Shown here: positions 1 to 11,640 of the stretch, in pieces | Position numbering within the stretch: position 1 is the stretch's first letter | Layout: every line of letters begins with the position of its first letter | NCBI RefSeq assembly: GCF_048544455.1 | Contig: NC_133536.1 | Coordinates: 23,934,152-23,998,151 of the forward strand | Reading direction: 5' to 3' | DNA length: 64,000 nt | DNA from: Silene latifolia | Lineage: Eukaryota; Streptophyta; Magnoliopsida; Caryophyllales; Caryophyllaceae | Position numbers and translations under genes: made by a program | The notes under the pieces: model-generated | Database searches by the model: none | Told to the model about the DNA's origin: nothing | Seen by the model: only the letters and a program-made list of their open reading frames with translations

Positions 1-122
1 CCGCAACTTAGACTCGATAAAACATGCAATTTCAAATCAGAACGCGTTGAGGAACTTGACTTGAAAAGGGTTGAGGTGGTTGCTAGTTGTAAAACTAGGC
101 TTGGATCGTTGGTTGCTACGGT

Positions 123-1607
123 TCAAGGGTAGTATTTCTTTAGTTGGTCTAGGTTGGTCGGGTTTGTAAAATCCTCCCCGTCTACGTCACTCAGTCTCAC
201 TGCGCCCCCCGAAAGTATTTTCTTGACCAGGTATGGCCCGACCCAGTTGGGTTTGAATTTTCCCCTCGGATCGACGGGTAGCGGTGCTCGGACCGACTTG
301 AGGACCAAGTCGCCCTCCTTAATGTTCCTGGGTTTGACCCTCTTGTTGAATGCCCGTTGTATACGTCGTTGGTATAGCTGGACGTTGTGCAAGGCGTTGA
401 GTCGCCGTTCGTCTAGAAGAGTGAGTTGCTCGTACCTTCGACGGGTCCATTCCGCCTCAGGGACTTGACTCTCCATTAGGATGCGTAGAGATGGGACCTC
501 TAACTTTACCGGTTGAACTGCCTCCATACCGTTTGCTAGGTATAAGGGTGTAGCGCCTGTCGGTGTTCGAATGGAGGTTCTGTATCCCCAGAGTGCGAAT
601 GGGAGTTTGTTCGGCCAATCGCGGTAGTTGTCTTGCATTTTCTTGATAATGGTGACGAGAGTTTTGTTAGCTGCCTCCACCGCTCCGTTAGTTTGGGGAC
701 GGTAAGGGGATGATCGATGTCGTTTGATCTTGTATTTGTCCAGCAAAGCTTGAGTTTCCGCCCGGAAGTGAGAGCCTTGATCGCTAATGATTTCATGGGG
801 TACCCCATATCGGCAGATGATGTTATTCTGGATGAACTTGGCCACTTGTTTGGCGGTCAAGACTGCATTTGATTGCGCTTCCACCCATTTGGTGAAGTAG
901 TCGATGGCGACGAGGATGAAGCAATGCCCCTTAGTGCCTATCGGGTTAACTTTCCCGATGATGTCGATGCCCCAGGTTGAGAAAGGCCAGGGTGATGTCA
1001 TGGTGTATAAAAGGGATGGTGGTATGTGTTGTATGTTGGCGAAGATTTGGCAATTGTGGCAATGTTTGACGTAGTTACGGCAATCGGCTTCCATGGTGGT
1101 CCAGTAGTAGCCTAGCCGCATGATTTTTCGGGTAAGCATCATTGCGCTCATGTGAGGGCCACATTCTCCGTCGTGGACCTCTCCCATGACTTTTTTGGCT
1201 TTGTGATGGTCAATGCAAAGGAGGAGAATCCCTTGGGGTGTTCTTTTGTATAGTTGATTTTGGTTTATCACGAATTGTGATGCAAGTAAACGGATGGCTC
1301 TTTGTCCTCTTGGGTCAAAGTTGGGAGGGAATTCGTTTTTGGTTTTGTAGTTGAGGATGGCCTGGTACCAAGGTTCGACATGGTTTTCCTCGTCGTTGTT
1401 GATGGCACAAATGTGAGTTGGCTCGCTCCTTCTCTCGACACATAGGGGCATCGATGTCATGTCGTTAGGTATGTTGACGAGTGCGGCAAGTTTTGCCAGG
1501 GCATCAGCAAATTGATTTTCCTCTCGTGGCAAGTGGAAGTAGTCGACTTGGTCGAAGAACTCGACCTCTTGATTGATCTTCGCTCGGTAGGGAGCCAAGC
1601 TGTCACT
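123..1607 (-). pseudogene. Integrase segment of the element D polyprotein
   Basis: About 494 codons forming the C-terminal part of the polyprotein. The first 60 or so residues finish the second RNase H. An HHCC zinc-binding region follows near residues 130-185 (DHHK, CGPHMS, CHNCQ). The integrase core has its Asp in WGIDIIG (about residue 211), the second Asp in ISDQGSHF (about 273) and Glu in GAVEAANK (about 308), which is the D,D35E pattern. The C-terminal domain ends at LKKYYP followed by TGA, a natural-looking gypsy end. It is separated from the RT segment only by an in-frame TGA at 1608-1610. That stop probably arose from CGA, since the reading passes smoothly through it. Confidence 0.9.
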
Positions 1608-3422
1608 TCAGATTTTCCATGATCCGGACACCTTATTGATGATGAGCGAGGAATCGCCGTGGACCCTCGCTCTTTTGATGCCAAGTGTGATGGCTGCTTG
1701 TAGGCCGATGAGCAATGCTTCATATTCAGCGGCGCTGTTGGTGACGGCGAAGTCTAGCTTGACTGAGATCAGAACATGTTCTCCCTCTGGTGATATTAGA
1801 AGGATTCCTACCCCGAAGCCTCTCAGATTAGATGCACCGTCGAAGTATAAGTCCCATGCGTCGGAGTCGGCACAAAGGATGTCTTCGTCAGGAAGTGACC
1901 ATGTGTCGGTCGTTGGATCCTCGTTAACGGGATTCTCTGCTAGGAAATCGGCAACTGCTCTTCCCTTAATAACCTTGAGGGGTACAAACTTGAGATCAAA
2001 CTCGGACAGCATGAGTGTCCACCTAGACAGCCTTCCGTTTAGCACGGGTTTTTCGAAGATATATTTGACCGGGTCCATCTTGGAGTAGATGTGGACCGTG
2101 TAGCTGAGCATGTAATGCCGCAGCTTCTTTGTTGACCATACTAGGGCAGGGCATGTCTTCTCCAGTTGGGTGTACCTTGTCTCGTACTCGATGAACTTTT
2201 TGCTGATGTAGTAGATGGCTCGTTCTTCGCCGTCAACTGTTTGTGCTAGCATAGCCCCCATGGTTGTGTCGGTGACAGTCAGGTATAGGGACAAAGGGAT
2301 CCCCGGTTGAGGTGGCATGAGGACAGGAGGTTTGGATATGATTTCCTTTATCCTGTCGAAGGCCTTTTGACAGTCGTCGTCCCAATCAGTGTGATCGGAG
2401 GCGCGAACCTTCTTGAAGATTGTTTCACAAATCATGGTGAGCTTGGCAATGAAGCGGCTGATGTATTGGACCTGACCGAGAAATCCCCGAATCTCCTTCT
2501 CGTTCCTAGGCCGAGGCATTTGTTGAAGGGCTTTGATTTTGGTTGGATCAATCTCAATGCCTCTTTTTCTGACGACATGTCCCAAGAGTTTTCTGGAGGT
2601 GACCCCGAATGCACACTTCTGAAGATTTAGTCTCATGTTATATTTCCGCAGACGAGCGAAGAATTTTCGAAGGGCGTTGATGTGGTCGTCCCGTTCTCTT
2701 GATTTGACAATCATGTCATCGACATATACCTCTACCTCCTTGTGCATCATATCATGTAGGAGAGTGGTAGCGGTTCTTTGATAGGTTACTCCGGCGTTGA
2801 TGAGGCCGAAGGGCATGACCGTGTAGCAATATGTACCCCACTGTGTAGTGAATGCAGTCTTGTGCATGTCCTCCTCAGCCATTTTAATCTGGTTGTACCC
2901 AGCATACCCGTCCATGAATGATAGGAGAGCGTGTTCGGCAGTATTGTCCACCAGAATGTCAACATGTGGCAAAGGGAAGTCGTCTTTTGGACTCGCCTTG
3001 TTCAGATCCCTGAAGTCGACGCAAACCCGAATTCTTCCGTCTTTCTTCGGTACAGGCACGATGTTGGCCACCCAATCAGAGTATTCAGACACTTTGATGA
3101 ACCCAGCCTTGAACTGTTTGTCTACTTCTTCCTTGATTTTCAGGGCCCATTCAGGACGCATCCGACGTAGCTTTTGTTTCACGGGTTTAGCTCCGGGCTT
3201 AATGGGTATCCGGTGCTCTGCAATTTCTCTGTCAATCCCAAGCATATCTCTGTAGGACCAGGCGAATACGTCCTTGTATTCGTGGAGGAGGTCAATGAAC
3301 TCTTGTCTTTCCGAGGGGTCCAGGGTTGTCCCTATCCTAAGTTCTTGAGGTGTGTTGTCGGTTCCTACTTTAATAGGTTCGGTCTCCTCAATGATGGGGG
3401 TTCTGGTTTCCCGTTTGTCAAG
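1608..3422 (-). pseudogene. Reverse transcriptase and two RNase H domains of element D
   Basis: A methionine occurs at 3245 but the frame is open from 3422. RT motifs run in order: VPKKDGRIRVCVDFRDLNKA, FMDGYAGYNQI, MPFGL, and YVDDMIVKS with the catalytic Asp pair near residue 173 from 3245. The gypsy RNase H follows (ISKKFIEYETRYTQLEK). A second RNase H-like domain begins at LYFDGASNLRGFG, near residue 467, and includes NSAAEYEALL. The dual RNase H arrangement is diagnostic of the Tat lineage in plants. Both ends are in-frame stops: TAA at 3423-3425 upstream and TGA at 1608-1610 downstream. The RT catalytic residues are intact. Confidence 0.92.
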
Positions 3423-3848
3423 TTATTTGGCTAGGTGAGGTGGGTAGTCACTCAAGTCAAATTCCTCATAGTCATTCAGAATTGCATTGCAGTTAAATTG
3501 AGACGAGTCATAAGCAAACTTAGCGTTCATTAGGTTGACACGAGCGAAAAGCTCGGAGAGGACAGACATCTCATGGTCAGTCAGAGGCGACACAGCAGAG
3601 GAGGTGGCCCCTGGAACAGGCTCCAGGTTGTCACCTTTCATGGGAGTGAGGGCGACCCTAGTAGACTCAGCCTCTGAATCAGCCACGACTTTGTGATGAA
3701 ACAACGGGAAAGGGACCTTGACTGGGAAATCAGGAGTGTTAGGAGCTATGACAGACTCTGACTCTGACTCAGACTCAGATTCAGATTCTTCTCCACATCC
3801 CTCTTTGAACATAGGGCCTTCTCCAGTTGTGATCTCGAGAATGCGGCC
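3423..3848 (-). pseudogene. Acidic linker of the element D polyprotein between protease and RT
   Basis: A 129-codon stretch (methionine at 3812) in the same frame as the segments on either side, bounded by TAA at 3849-3851 and TAA at 3423-3425. It holds a run of alternating Glu and Ser near its start, encoded by a GAATCT/GAGTCA-type simple repeat around 3750-3792, and is acidic overall. No domain is recognised. Position and frame show it is the region joining protease to RT rather than a separate gene. Confidence 0.75.
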
Positions 3849-6365
3849 TTAGCGATCGGTCCACTTGATGGTATTCCTCCAGCCTTGTGTAGCTTTCTCC
3901 GGGTCAGTGTCGGAGATCAAGGCGGTTGGGTCAAATTGATTGTCCTTCAGGGCGATGTTGATAATGTCCTCATAGTCGAGGTGCTTGATGTTGTCTTCTC
4001 CAAAGAGGAGAGTGACAGCTTGTCCATCGAGGCATGACGACGATTTAGACTCGGTTGATGCAGCTTCGGTGTTGTCGGGGATGAAGTAGCAATCCTGGAA
4101 GACTTCCACACCCGGGTATCTGACCTTGGCCACAGAGTCATAGATCGGCTCCGGAAAGCCATGGTAGAGCTCTGATTCTCCCTCGGGGACAAAGTATCCG
4201 TTGAGGGTCAGATGATAGGGACGGAGGATAACTCCGTGCTTCTTGCGTTTTCGAACTAGGAGGTTCATCTCCTGAATATCCTCATCGGTAGGCTCATATC
4301 CCAGTCCGAAGGGAATGTTGGGGACCTTAGCCTGTTTCAAGGGAGGTAAGGTGTCCTTCAGTGGGTTGAGGGGTAAACCCGGGAAGTAACTCTGGCGCAT
4401 CATGATGCGGTTGACTGTGAGGTTGGCAAACGGGTCACAGTCAAAGGGTGTTGATTCATCAGTTATGGCATTCACAGCTTGGAATCCCCACATTTTATTA
4501 TCATCCTCCTCAATGGCTTGGGAGGCTATTCCATTTCTCGTGACGACTTTGATCGGGGAAGCAGGAATCGTGATTGTTTTCCCGTTGAAGGGGATCCTGA
4601 GTTTTTGGTGCAGAGTTGAGGTAATTGCCTTGACGACGTGAATCCAGGGACGCCCCAGGAGCATATTGAAGGAGGCGTCGATGTCGACCACCTGAAAACT
4701 GGTTTGCCTTTCCAGTGGTCCGGTTGTGACAGTCAGAGTGATAAGCCCCGCGACCTTACGACGAGTGTCATCATAGGCGCGTACTCCTTGATTGGTTGGG
4801 ACCAAATCAGCTTCCTTGATACCCAGTTTGTGAGCAGTCTTGAGGGGAATGACATTCACCGCGGATCCGTCATCTACAAGGACCATGGGCATATTCTTCT
4901 TGAGACATTGTATGGTAATGTACAGGGCAAGGTTATGATTGGCTCCGAAGGGAGGGATATCCTCGTCAGAGAAGACGACTGGGTTGTTCAAGTCAGGGGC
5001 GTCCCTCGTCATATGTGCCACTATTTCTTCAGGGGAAGAGGTGGAGGGCGCAGCTAATTTTCCCAGGGCCTGTACCAAAGCCTGTCGATGCTCAAAGGAT
5101 GTCGCGATCAGTTGCCAGATCGAGATCTCGGCTTTTGCCTTCTGAAGCTGCGTGAGGATCGAATTCTCAGGAGCTCTTGGTTGAGTGTCTATTTCCGGGA
5201 TAATTTGGTCGTTTGTTGTTGGAGCGACCGTTGAATTTTTCGGGTTCTGATAGGGGCGTCCGGACCGGGTAAGGTGACCGATCTCTTTTGCCTGTTTCTC
5301 TTTCCCTGGGACGATGTAGACATCCTCAACATCATCTCTCCAGATGCCATTGATTTCAGGATCTCGAAGGCACCTTGGAGGGGTATTCCTTGGTGGGCAG
5401 TTTTTGTGAGGGATATTTTTGTGAGGGTAACTTTTGGGAGAGTAGTTTTTGTGAGGGTGATTATTGTGAGGATGATTATTGTGAGGTGCATGCCAGAATG
5501 GTCGCGGGAGCAATCCGTCCTGGTGAGGGTAATTTTGGGTGCTCGGGGGACTCTCCCTCGGGCGTGGTGGTGGAGGATTGAAGATAAGTCGGAGGTAGGC
5601 ATCGTCAAGTCGTGTCCCCAGAATTTGCAGATCCTGGAAGGTCTTAATATTTTGATACCTCAGTAAGTTGGCATACACTGGGCGGAGATTGTTGACGAAC
5701 TTTTCCACCAAAGTTGATTCACTCGGCTTGCTGACCAGCTGAGTACTTACCCTCCTCCAACGGGTTAAGAACTCGGTGAATCCCTCCTTGTCGTTCTGGG
5801 TTAGGGCCTCAAGGGTACGGGTATTGGCTTGGATTTCAACATTGTCGGCGTATTGTTTGGCGAATTCAACTGCGACCTCGTCCCAGGTAGTAAGGTTTTT
5901 CGGATCAAGGGAGTAGTACCATTGGTGAGGGATCGGTTCCAAAGAGGACGGAAAGATCCGGGTGAAAAGTTCCTGTTTGACCCCTTTTATGGCCATGTAG
6001 TCTTTGAAGGAATGGATATGATTGAGTGGGTCCTCCACTCCTTTGAATTTGGGCACATCAGTCAGGGTAAAGTTGTCGGGTAATTGATCCCCAACAGGTT
6101 CGAACCTTCGGTTGTTCTCAAGATGGATACTGTTACCCCGGGCTAGGAGCTATTCTTCCAAGAGCTTTAGCCTCTTCTCGGTTTCAGTCAGAGGTGGAGT
6201 ATTATGTTCTCCAGTTTCTTTGTTTTCCAGGGTGTCGATACGGGTCTCGACACGATCCAGAGTGACCATAAGAGCAGTGAGCAGGCTGGCTAGGTGATCA
6301 GTCGTGACATCTCTATTGTTATCATTGTTGTTGTTCTTGACAGACGAAGTTGAAGACGGGGCCAT
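3849..6365 (-). pseudogene. Gag and aspartic protease of element D
   Basis: The likely gag start is the ATG at 6365 (MAPSSTSS), followed by a coiled-coil-like Leu/Glu stretch to an in-frame TAG at 6150-6152. The frame reopens with the retrotransposon gag fold (PKFKGVEDPLNHIHSFKDYM, then WYYSL and WDEVAVEFAKQY) over roughly the first 160 residues from 6056. A His/Asn/Pro-rich repeat (NNHPH, KNYSPK, KNIPHK) follows near residues 190-230. The aspartic protease motif LVDDGSAVNVI lies near residue 395. No CCHC zinc knuckle was seen, as is common in this lineage. The segment ends at TAA 3849-3851. Confidence 0.88.
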
Positions 6366-8044
6366 GGCTCTGAGGCAGAAAAACGGCTCACATTACAACT
6401 CAATCCGACACGGTTCAAATACTGAACGCCGGCAACACAAAGGACGAGACAAAGATCAGACTCAACAAGACGAGGGTGACCGTGTGTGGTTCCTCGGTGC
6501 TGACTAAATTTATGACGTGACGGTGTTGACCGAACTTTTAACACGCGTCCAATGTAGTGGCGTGACGCCATTGGACGAGTCTCGTGGTGAGACGACTCAA
6601 GTATAGACCCATAAGTACGTTTGCTTCGACCCGATAGACACGAGGCGGAATTGGAATGGTGGACTGAAGTTTTCGAAAATAGAAATTTTCAAAAAGATTC
6701 ATTTGTCGCTTAGTGGACGGCTTCCGAAGATAGAGATCTCCGCAAGTCGGTTAGTTGAAAGGGTTTTCTTAAGTTTGTTTGCAAAAGACCGTTTGAGTTT
6801 GAGTCGGCTTAGAAAACAATGTATTGTCTCCCAAGACGGTTTTTGAAATTCAAAATTGTATGTTTTGAAAATCGAGTTTGAAATGTTTGAAGAGGTCTCG
6901 GGGACGGTGTATGGTCCTCGGGATCTCGAAAGTGTCTCGAGAAAAGGGTGTGTGCTTTTCTCGGGTTTTGAAAGAGCCATTGTCGGCGCGAAACGGGTTA
7001 AAATCCGTGTCTAGACGCGGCGATTATAACGGCGTGAAAAGGTGATTTTGAAATGGTTGTGAAAAACCGAGTTTGAAAATCGTCATTACGACGGCCTAGA
7101 AAGGCGTGTTGAAATGGTTATAAAAAACCGGGTTTGAAAATCTTTATTACGACGGCCTAGAAAGGCGTGTTGAAATCGTTATAAAAACCGGATTTGAAAA
7201 TCGTCATTACGACGGCCTAGAAAGGCGTGTTGAAATGGTTATAAAAATTGGGTTTGAAAATCGTCATTACGACGGCCTAGAAAGGCGTGTTGAAATGGTT
7301 ATAAAAACCGGGTTTGAAAATCGTCATTACGACGGCCTAGAAAGGCGTGTTGAAATGGTTATAGAAACCGGGTTTGAAAATCGTCATTACGACGGCCTAG
7401 AAAGGCGTGTTAAAATGGTTATAAAAACCGGGTTTGAAAATCGTCATTACGACGGCCTAGAAAGGCGTGTTGAAATGGTTATAAAAACCGGGTTTGAAAA
7501 TTGTCATTACGACGGCCTAGAAAGGCGTGTTGAAAAGCAACGGTCGGCGAAAGACCGGGGTTTGAAATGGCCATTATAACGGCGCAAAAAGATGATTTTG
7601 AAAGTTTGAAAATGACATGGAAGAACTTATGATCAAGTAGCACATAAGCACTCATAGTTCATTATATTATGCATTATGATGACACGGGTTTTGGCTTAGA
7701 AGGGTGCGTTACACACCAAACAATCAAACCCAGATTTGCGAGAGGGATACCAATTCAAACAAAATGTGTAAGGAGGGTGCCCTAGCCTCGTGCTCGAAAG
7801 TGATGAAAGCTTTTTGACGAAACAGAAATGTGTAACGTCAATGGCATGCTTGACTCAATCGGGATTCGAAACGCGGGGATGAGAAAACTCACACCGACGA
7901 GATGAGCCAATTGGTCGATAACGGTTAGGTTGTGGGCCCAGCAACGAACCCGACCGCGGCCGTAATATCAATTAATGCATTCCAACCAAGACCTCGTTCG
8001 AGTCTCACCATCTAGGGATCACAAAGACGTAAGTGTCCTAGTTT
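6366..8044 (-). other. 5' leader of element D
   Basis: Lies between the primer site and the gag ATG. Apart from the 60-bp tandem array at 7080-7536 it is non-repetitive. A minus-strand open stretch of 93 codons (6699-6980) resembles nothing I recognise. Ogre-type elements can carry an extra ORF here, but this one is too short and featureless to call. Confidence 0.6.
7080..7536. repeat. 60-bp tandem array, about 7.6 units, in the leader of element D
   Basis: Units begin near 7080, 7141, 7201, 7261, 7321, 7381, 7441 and 7501 (the last one partial). Each contains CATTACGACGGCCTAGAAAG followed by GCGTGTTGAAATGGTTATAA. Units differ by only a few substitutions, and the first is one base longer. 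Because 60 is a multiple of three, one frame stays open through the array on the plus strand. This looks like a by-product of the period, not a gene. Confidence 0.95.
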
Positions 8045-8062
8045 TCCCCAGTGGAGTCGCCA
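8045..8062 (-). other. Primer binding site of element D (tRNA-Arg type)
   Basis: The minus strand reads TGGCGACTCCACTGGGGA. This is the complement of the 3' end of a plant tRNA-Arg (…CCCAGTGGAGTCG plus CCA, from memory of the family). It lies three bases inside the LTR edge at 8066, as expected for minus-strand DNA priming. Confidence 0.85.
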
Positions 8063-8065
8063 ATC

Positions 8066-10561
8066 TGTGGACATGGCCCACCTGCAAGCCCACTTCGATC
8101 TGTGGACATACAACGGTCTTTTGAAAGCCACGCTCGGCGGCGTAAAAATGCTTTCGACCGGATCATTTTAGATCGGTTGGTTTCGTCTCGGTAAGGGCCT
8201 CGAAACGATTAGAGATGTTCGGAGTCGCCACCAAGCATTTGTGGGATGCTTGGAACCCGTTCGAATCAACTTTATACCTCGGTCAAACGAAGCACAAAGC
8301 AGGGTTTGACATAGGTACTAAAGATAAGGAATCGTCCCTCTTTAGCATCCTATCTCTAGAATGACTCTCGTACGCCCTGGATAAGGTCGTCCACTATCCA
8401 AAGTTTCTGAGTAAGAGGTGAAGGTACGTATTGGGAAGCCCTTTAATCAGACACCCAATACCGCCCGCAGTAGCGGCCTCTACTGATCGATCTTGGTTGG
8501 TTTGAATGCAAAAGTTTATAAAACGGTTTAAATGCATGAATGCGCATCCAATAATTTAAACCTAACATGTGAGAGCTTTCTAAGTCAGTTGATTTAATCC
8601 AAGTATCAAGTATAAGATGTCGAGTTGGATTAATAGTTGATTTGCATGCAAGACGGAAGTTAAACATCCATTTACCGTATTAGGTTTAGGGTGCATAACG
8701 CGGTCCATTTGTCTTAGTAAGGCATTTTGCAAATATGATTTTTGAATGAGCGGATTAGTCGTCTGATCCGTCCTATATCCGGGTTAACCGGAGTCGGGAT
8801 CGTCCTGGACTAATGCTGGAATGGGAACAGGCCCTGTGCCAGGCGACCACAAGAGGCGCGAGCATACCGGCGGTGTAAAGGGGCCTCCCCTGGTTTTGAA
8901 AATGAGAAAGAAAAGGCCTATTTAGGCGCGGGTTAGTCGACGGTTATATGTCGTGTTCTGACCATTTGAAAAACGTTTATAAAACGTATTGAAAAATGGG
9001 TATTTCACCCGATTTGGTTTGAAAGGGTCGTTTAGACCGTATTTGTTGATTTGAAGAACGGGACTTGAATAATCGTCATTATTTTGATGATATTCGGTGT
9101 CGGGTTCGACTTGACATGGATATTTTTGAGAATGATTATGAACTTAATTGTTTTAAGTTCATTTGAATATAATTAGTCGATACTCATCATCGTACCCGGG
9201 TTAAAATCCGGCATGGTATGTAGAACCAAGGATGACTTTGTGTTGGTGACTAATATGCTTGTTTTGAAAATGTAAAGAAATGATGAAAGGCTTTAAAATA
9301 CCTCCCAAAATGTAAAGAAATGAAATAAAAGGCTTTAAATACCTTTTAAATGTTATTAACCAAATATTATCACCGAAACACGGATTTAACCGTCATGGTA
9401 TAAGGAACCAAGGGTGAAAAATGTTTTATTGTTAAAAACAAATAAAATAAATTAAAAAAAGGTTTGAAAATATTTGAAATGGTAAAAATCGATTACAAAT
9501 ATGAAAATGGATTAAAGGGGAAAGACGCGAACAACCACGGTTGAGTTCTGATCTGGGCACCCCATTGAGGCCTGAGCCTATGTGCAGAATAAGGGGCTTC
9601 TGCCTCAGGCCAAAACTCAGTTTTGGCTCGTCTAACCCATGTTTTGGATCGTGTTATGCATGTTTTAGCATGTTATAGTCATAAAACAAGTAAAAACATG
9701 ATAAAAGAAGGATTTTTACACCCTTATACTTACATGTTTGGTTATGGCGAGAAACCGACGTAAGTGTAACAACTCGTTTGGTCGGAAAAGACTCGGTTTA
9801 AAACCGTTTTGGTAAGTAAAAAGAGTGTTTTGTTAAGATTAGTGATGGTGTAGTGGTCGAAATGGTCGGTCAAGTGATTTAATGCACGATGACGGTACCA
9901 AACAATGTGTAAGGCTTGTATTTACGATCGGTAGGTCGTAAATACGCGTCGGATTGTGACTTAAGAAGTCGAGTCGAGAATTTTAAGGGAGAAAAGAGGG
10001 GGCGGACACTCGCGTAAGTTCTCAAATGGGGGCATTTGAGGGGTATTTATAAGAAAATGAGTGGTTGTGTGAGTTTTGAGCGACGTGGCCACCTGGGCTG
10101 CTCAAAGAGGCGCGAGCCACGTCGCGGGTCTTCGAGTTGTCTTGTCGCTTTTACACAAACGCAATCATGATTTGTTCTATCATAGGATTTGTAGTCACAT
10201 GTTTGGTACTTGACCATTCATGAATCCGGGAAATCTTAGTATAGAAGGTTTGAAATGGTTTATTTTTTGTGGTTGACTCGGTTTGACTCGTTGTTGGAGT
10301 CGGGATTTGAATTTTTGAGTCGGTTTTTGGTCCGGTGTCGGTTTTGACTCTAGTTAGTGTCATTGCGACCCCGTCGTCGTGCATTAAATACTCCATGTAC
10401 TTTTGAAAAGTTTTGAAATGTTTTATTTTCGAAATGGTTTTAAGTTTTCCGACGTAAAGTTGAACACAAGCTGTCGATCAAACGCCGCGATTCCAAAGCA
10501 CGTTATAGTCCGATAATCATCGGGTGTTTGTTGGAGTCTCAGTAGATACTGGGTATCAACA
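8066..10561 (-). repeat. 5' LTR of element D (about 2.5 kb)
   Basis: In plus orientation it begins TGTGGACATGG next to the primer site and ends GGTATCAACA. The element's own 5' end therefore reads TGTTGATACC and its LTR ends CCACA, the usual TG...CA form. The inner edge is fixed by the primer site. The outer edge is inferred from TG/CA and from the change to CACTA-like sequence after 10561. The partner LTR is outside the window, so neither LTR identity nor the target-site duplication can be checked. No gene is seen inside. Confidence 0.75.
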
Positions 10562-11111
10562 GATAGATATATACCTGATAATTAGAGAAAGAACAGTGAC
10601 AGAGACAATGAAAAAGAGACGACGACGACAACAGTGACGGAGATGACAGAGCGACGGCGAGGGAGAGTTTTGACGGTGAGGAAGAGTGTGTTTTTGTTTG
10701 TGTTTGTGTTTGTGTGGTATTGTGGTGTTCGGTTTTGTTTTTCTATACACTGAAAGTATTGACAACGGTTTTGTATATTATAAACCGTTGTCAGTACTAA
10801 TAACAACGGTTTTCACAAACTAACCGTTGTTATTAATTTTCACTGATTTGCGCCAAAATAATATAACCCAATTAACAACGTTATTATATATTACGTGTTA
10901 AACCGTTGTTATTATTTTATGAATGACAACGGTTATTATTTATATAACAGTTGTTATAAGTAATTACAACGGTTATGGTTCTGGTAACCGTTGTTATTAA
11001 TTTTCCATGAATTCCGCGAAAATAAAATAATACACTTAACAACGTTATTACCAATTCACGTTAATATGCGTTGTTAAAGAGTCGTTGTTATTGCCTATAT
11101 TTTTAGTAGTG
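10562..11111 (-). mobile_element. Terminal part of a CACTA (En/Spm) DNA transposon
   Basis: The right edge reads TTTTTAGTAGTG, so on the minus strand the element begins CACTACTAAAAA, the CACTA terminal inverted repeat. From about 10755 to 11090 the sequence is packed with facing copies of ACAACGGTT and AACCGTTGT, typical of subterminal transposase-binding repeats. Two roughly 190-bp blocks of this region resemble each other. Inward of it (10600-10740) is GA/GACGAC-rich DNA like a 5' untranslated region. No second end is present; the rest presumably lies beyond element D, to the left of the window. Confidence 0.8.
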
Positions 11112-11640
11112 CGGCAATGAGCGTTTCTCAGGGTTATAGCTGAATCTAGTACAACCTTGAAAATATGATTCAAGGTTATATCTGAAGCTAGTACAACCTT
11201 AGGTTATGACTCAAGTTATGGCTGAAACAGGTATAACCTTGGAAATATGAATCAAGTTATAGCTGAAACTAATTTAACTTTAGAACACGAGTCTTTTTTT
11301 TTTTTTTTTTGATGACGAGGTGGTTGAGTCCCCCCCGGTCCCATGCATTCCCGCACCACCACATGGACCATGTAAGCCACCCCCTTCGGGGGCTGCATTG
11401 GCCAAGTGATCATCGCCCCAGCTAATTAAGGTTATAGCTGGAACTAACGTACCTTGAGATTATGGCTCAAGGTTATGGTTAGAACTATTATAACCTTGAG
11501 TTTAGTGTCAAGGTTATGGTTGAGGTACGTATAACTTCAAGTTATATATGTTGAAGTTGTAGTCGAGGTTACTATAACCTCGCATCCAAATTTCATGTTA
11601 TGATTGAGATTACTATAACCTTGGTTGTTTGTACTTCTTT
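11112..11640. repeat. Imperfect tandem repeat built on AAGGTTAT...ATAACCTT
   Basis: Roughly a dozen degenerate units of about 35-45 bp carry AAGGTTATAGCTGAA or ACTAGTACAACCTT variants. AAGGTTAT and its complement ATAACCTT alternate, so many units could form stem-loops. The array is interrupted at 11294-11425 by a T-tailed SINE fragment. No coding potential is apparent. Confidence 0.75.
11294..11425 (-). mobile_element. 5'-truncated SINE, same family as the one at 29814-30024
   Basis: A T17 run (poly-A tail on the minus strand) is followed by GATGACGAGGTGGTTGAGTCC and then ACCACATGGACCATGTAA with a CCCCCTTCGGGGG hairpin. The order matches the 3' half of the SINE at 29814. The tRNA-like half with A and B boxes is missing. 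No target duplication was found. Confidence 0.7.

Larger units (their letters stand above)
1..10561 (-). mobile_element. Element D: Tat-lineage (Ogre/Retand-like) Ty3/gypsy retrotransposon, cut by window edge
   Basis: The element reads right to left: 5' LTR (8066-10561), primer site (8045-8062), a 1.68-kb leader with a tandem array, then gag-PRO-RT-RNase H-INT down to a stop at 123. The 3' LTR lies beyond base 1. The Tat assignment rests on a second RNase H-like domain between the gypsy RNase H and integrase, on the tRNA-Arg primer site, and on the very long LTR. All coding pieces lie in one reading frame interrupted by four stops, so this copy is dead but little rearranged. It lies directly against a CACTA transposon end and has probably inserted into that transposon. 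Lineage placement is by motif reading, not a tree. Confidence 0.88.

Noticed and set aside
7235..7579. A 114-codon plus-strand ORF with 20-residue repeats
   Set aside because: It is the 60-bp tandem array read in its open frame, with no start context or homology. It lies antisense in the leader of element D.
8200..8240. A second GGAGTCGCCA string near 8223 as an alternative primer site and LTR edge for element D
   Set aside because: The match to the tRNA end is shorter than at 8045-8062, where 18 bases fit and the LTR edge TG lies three bases away.
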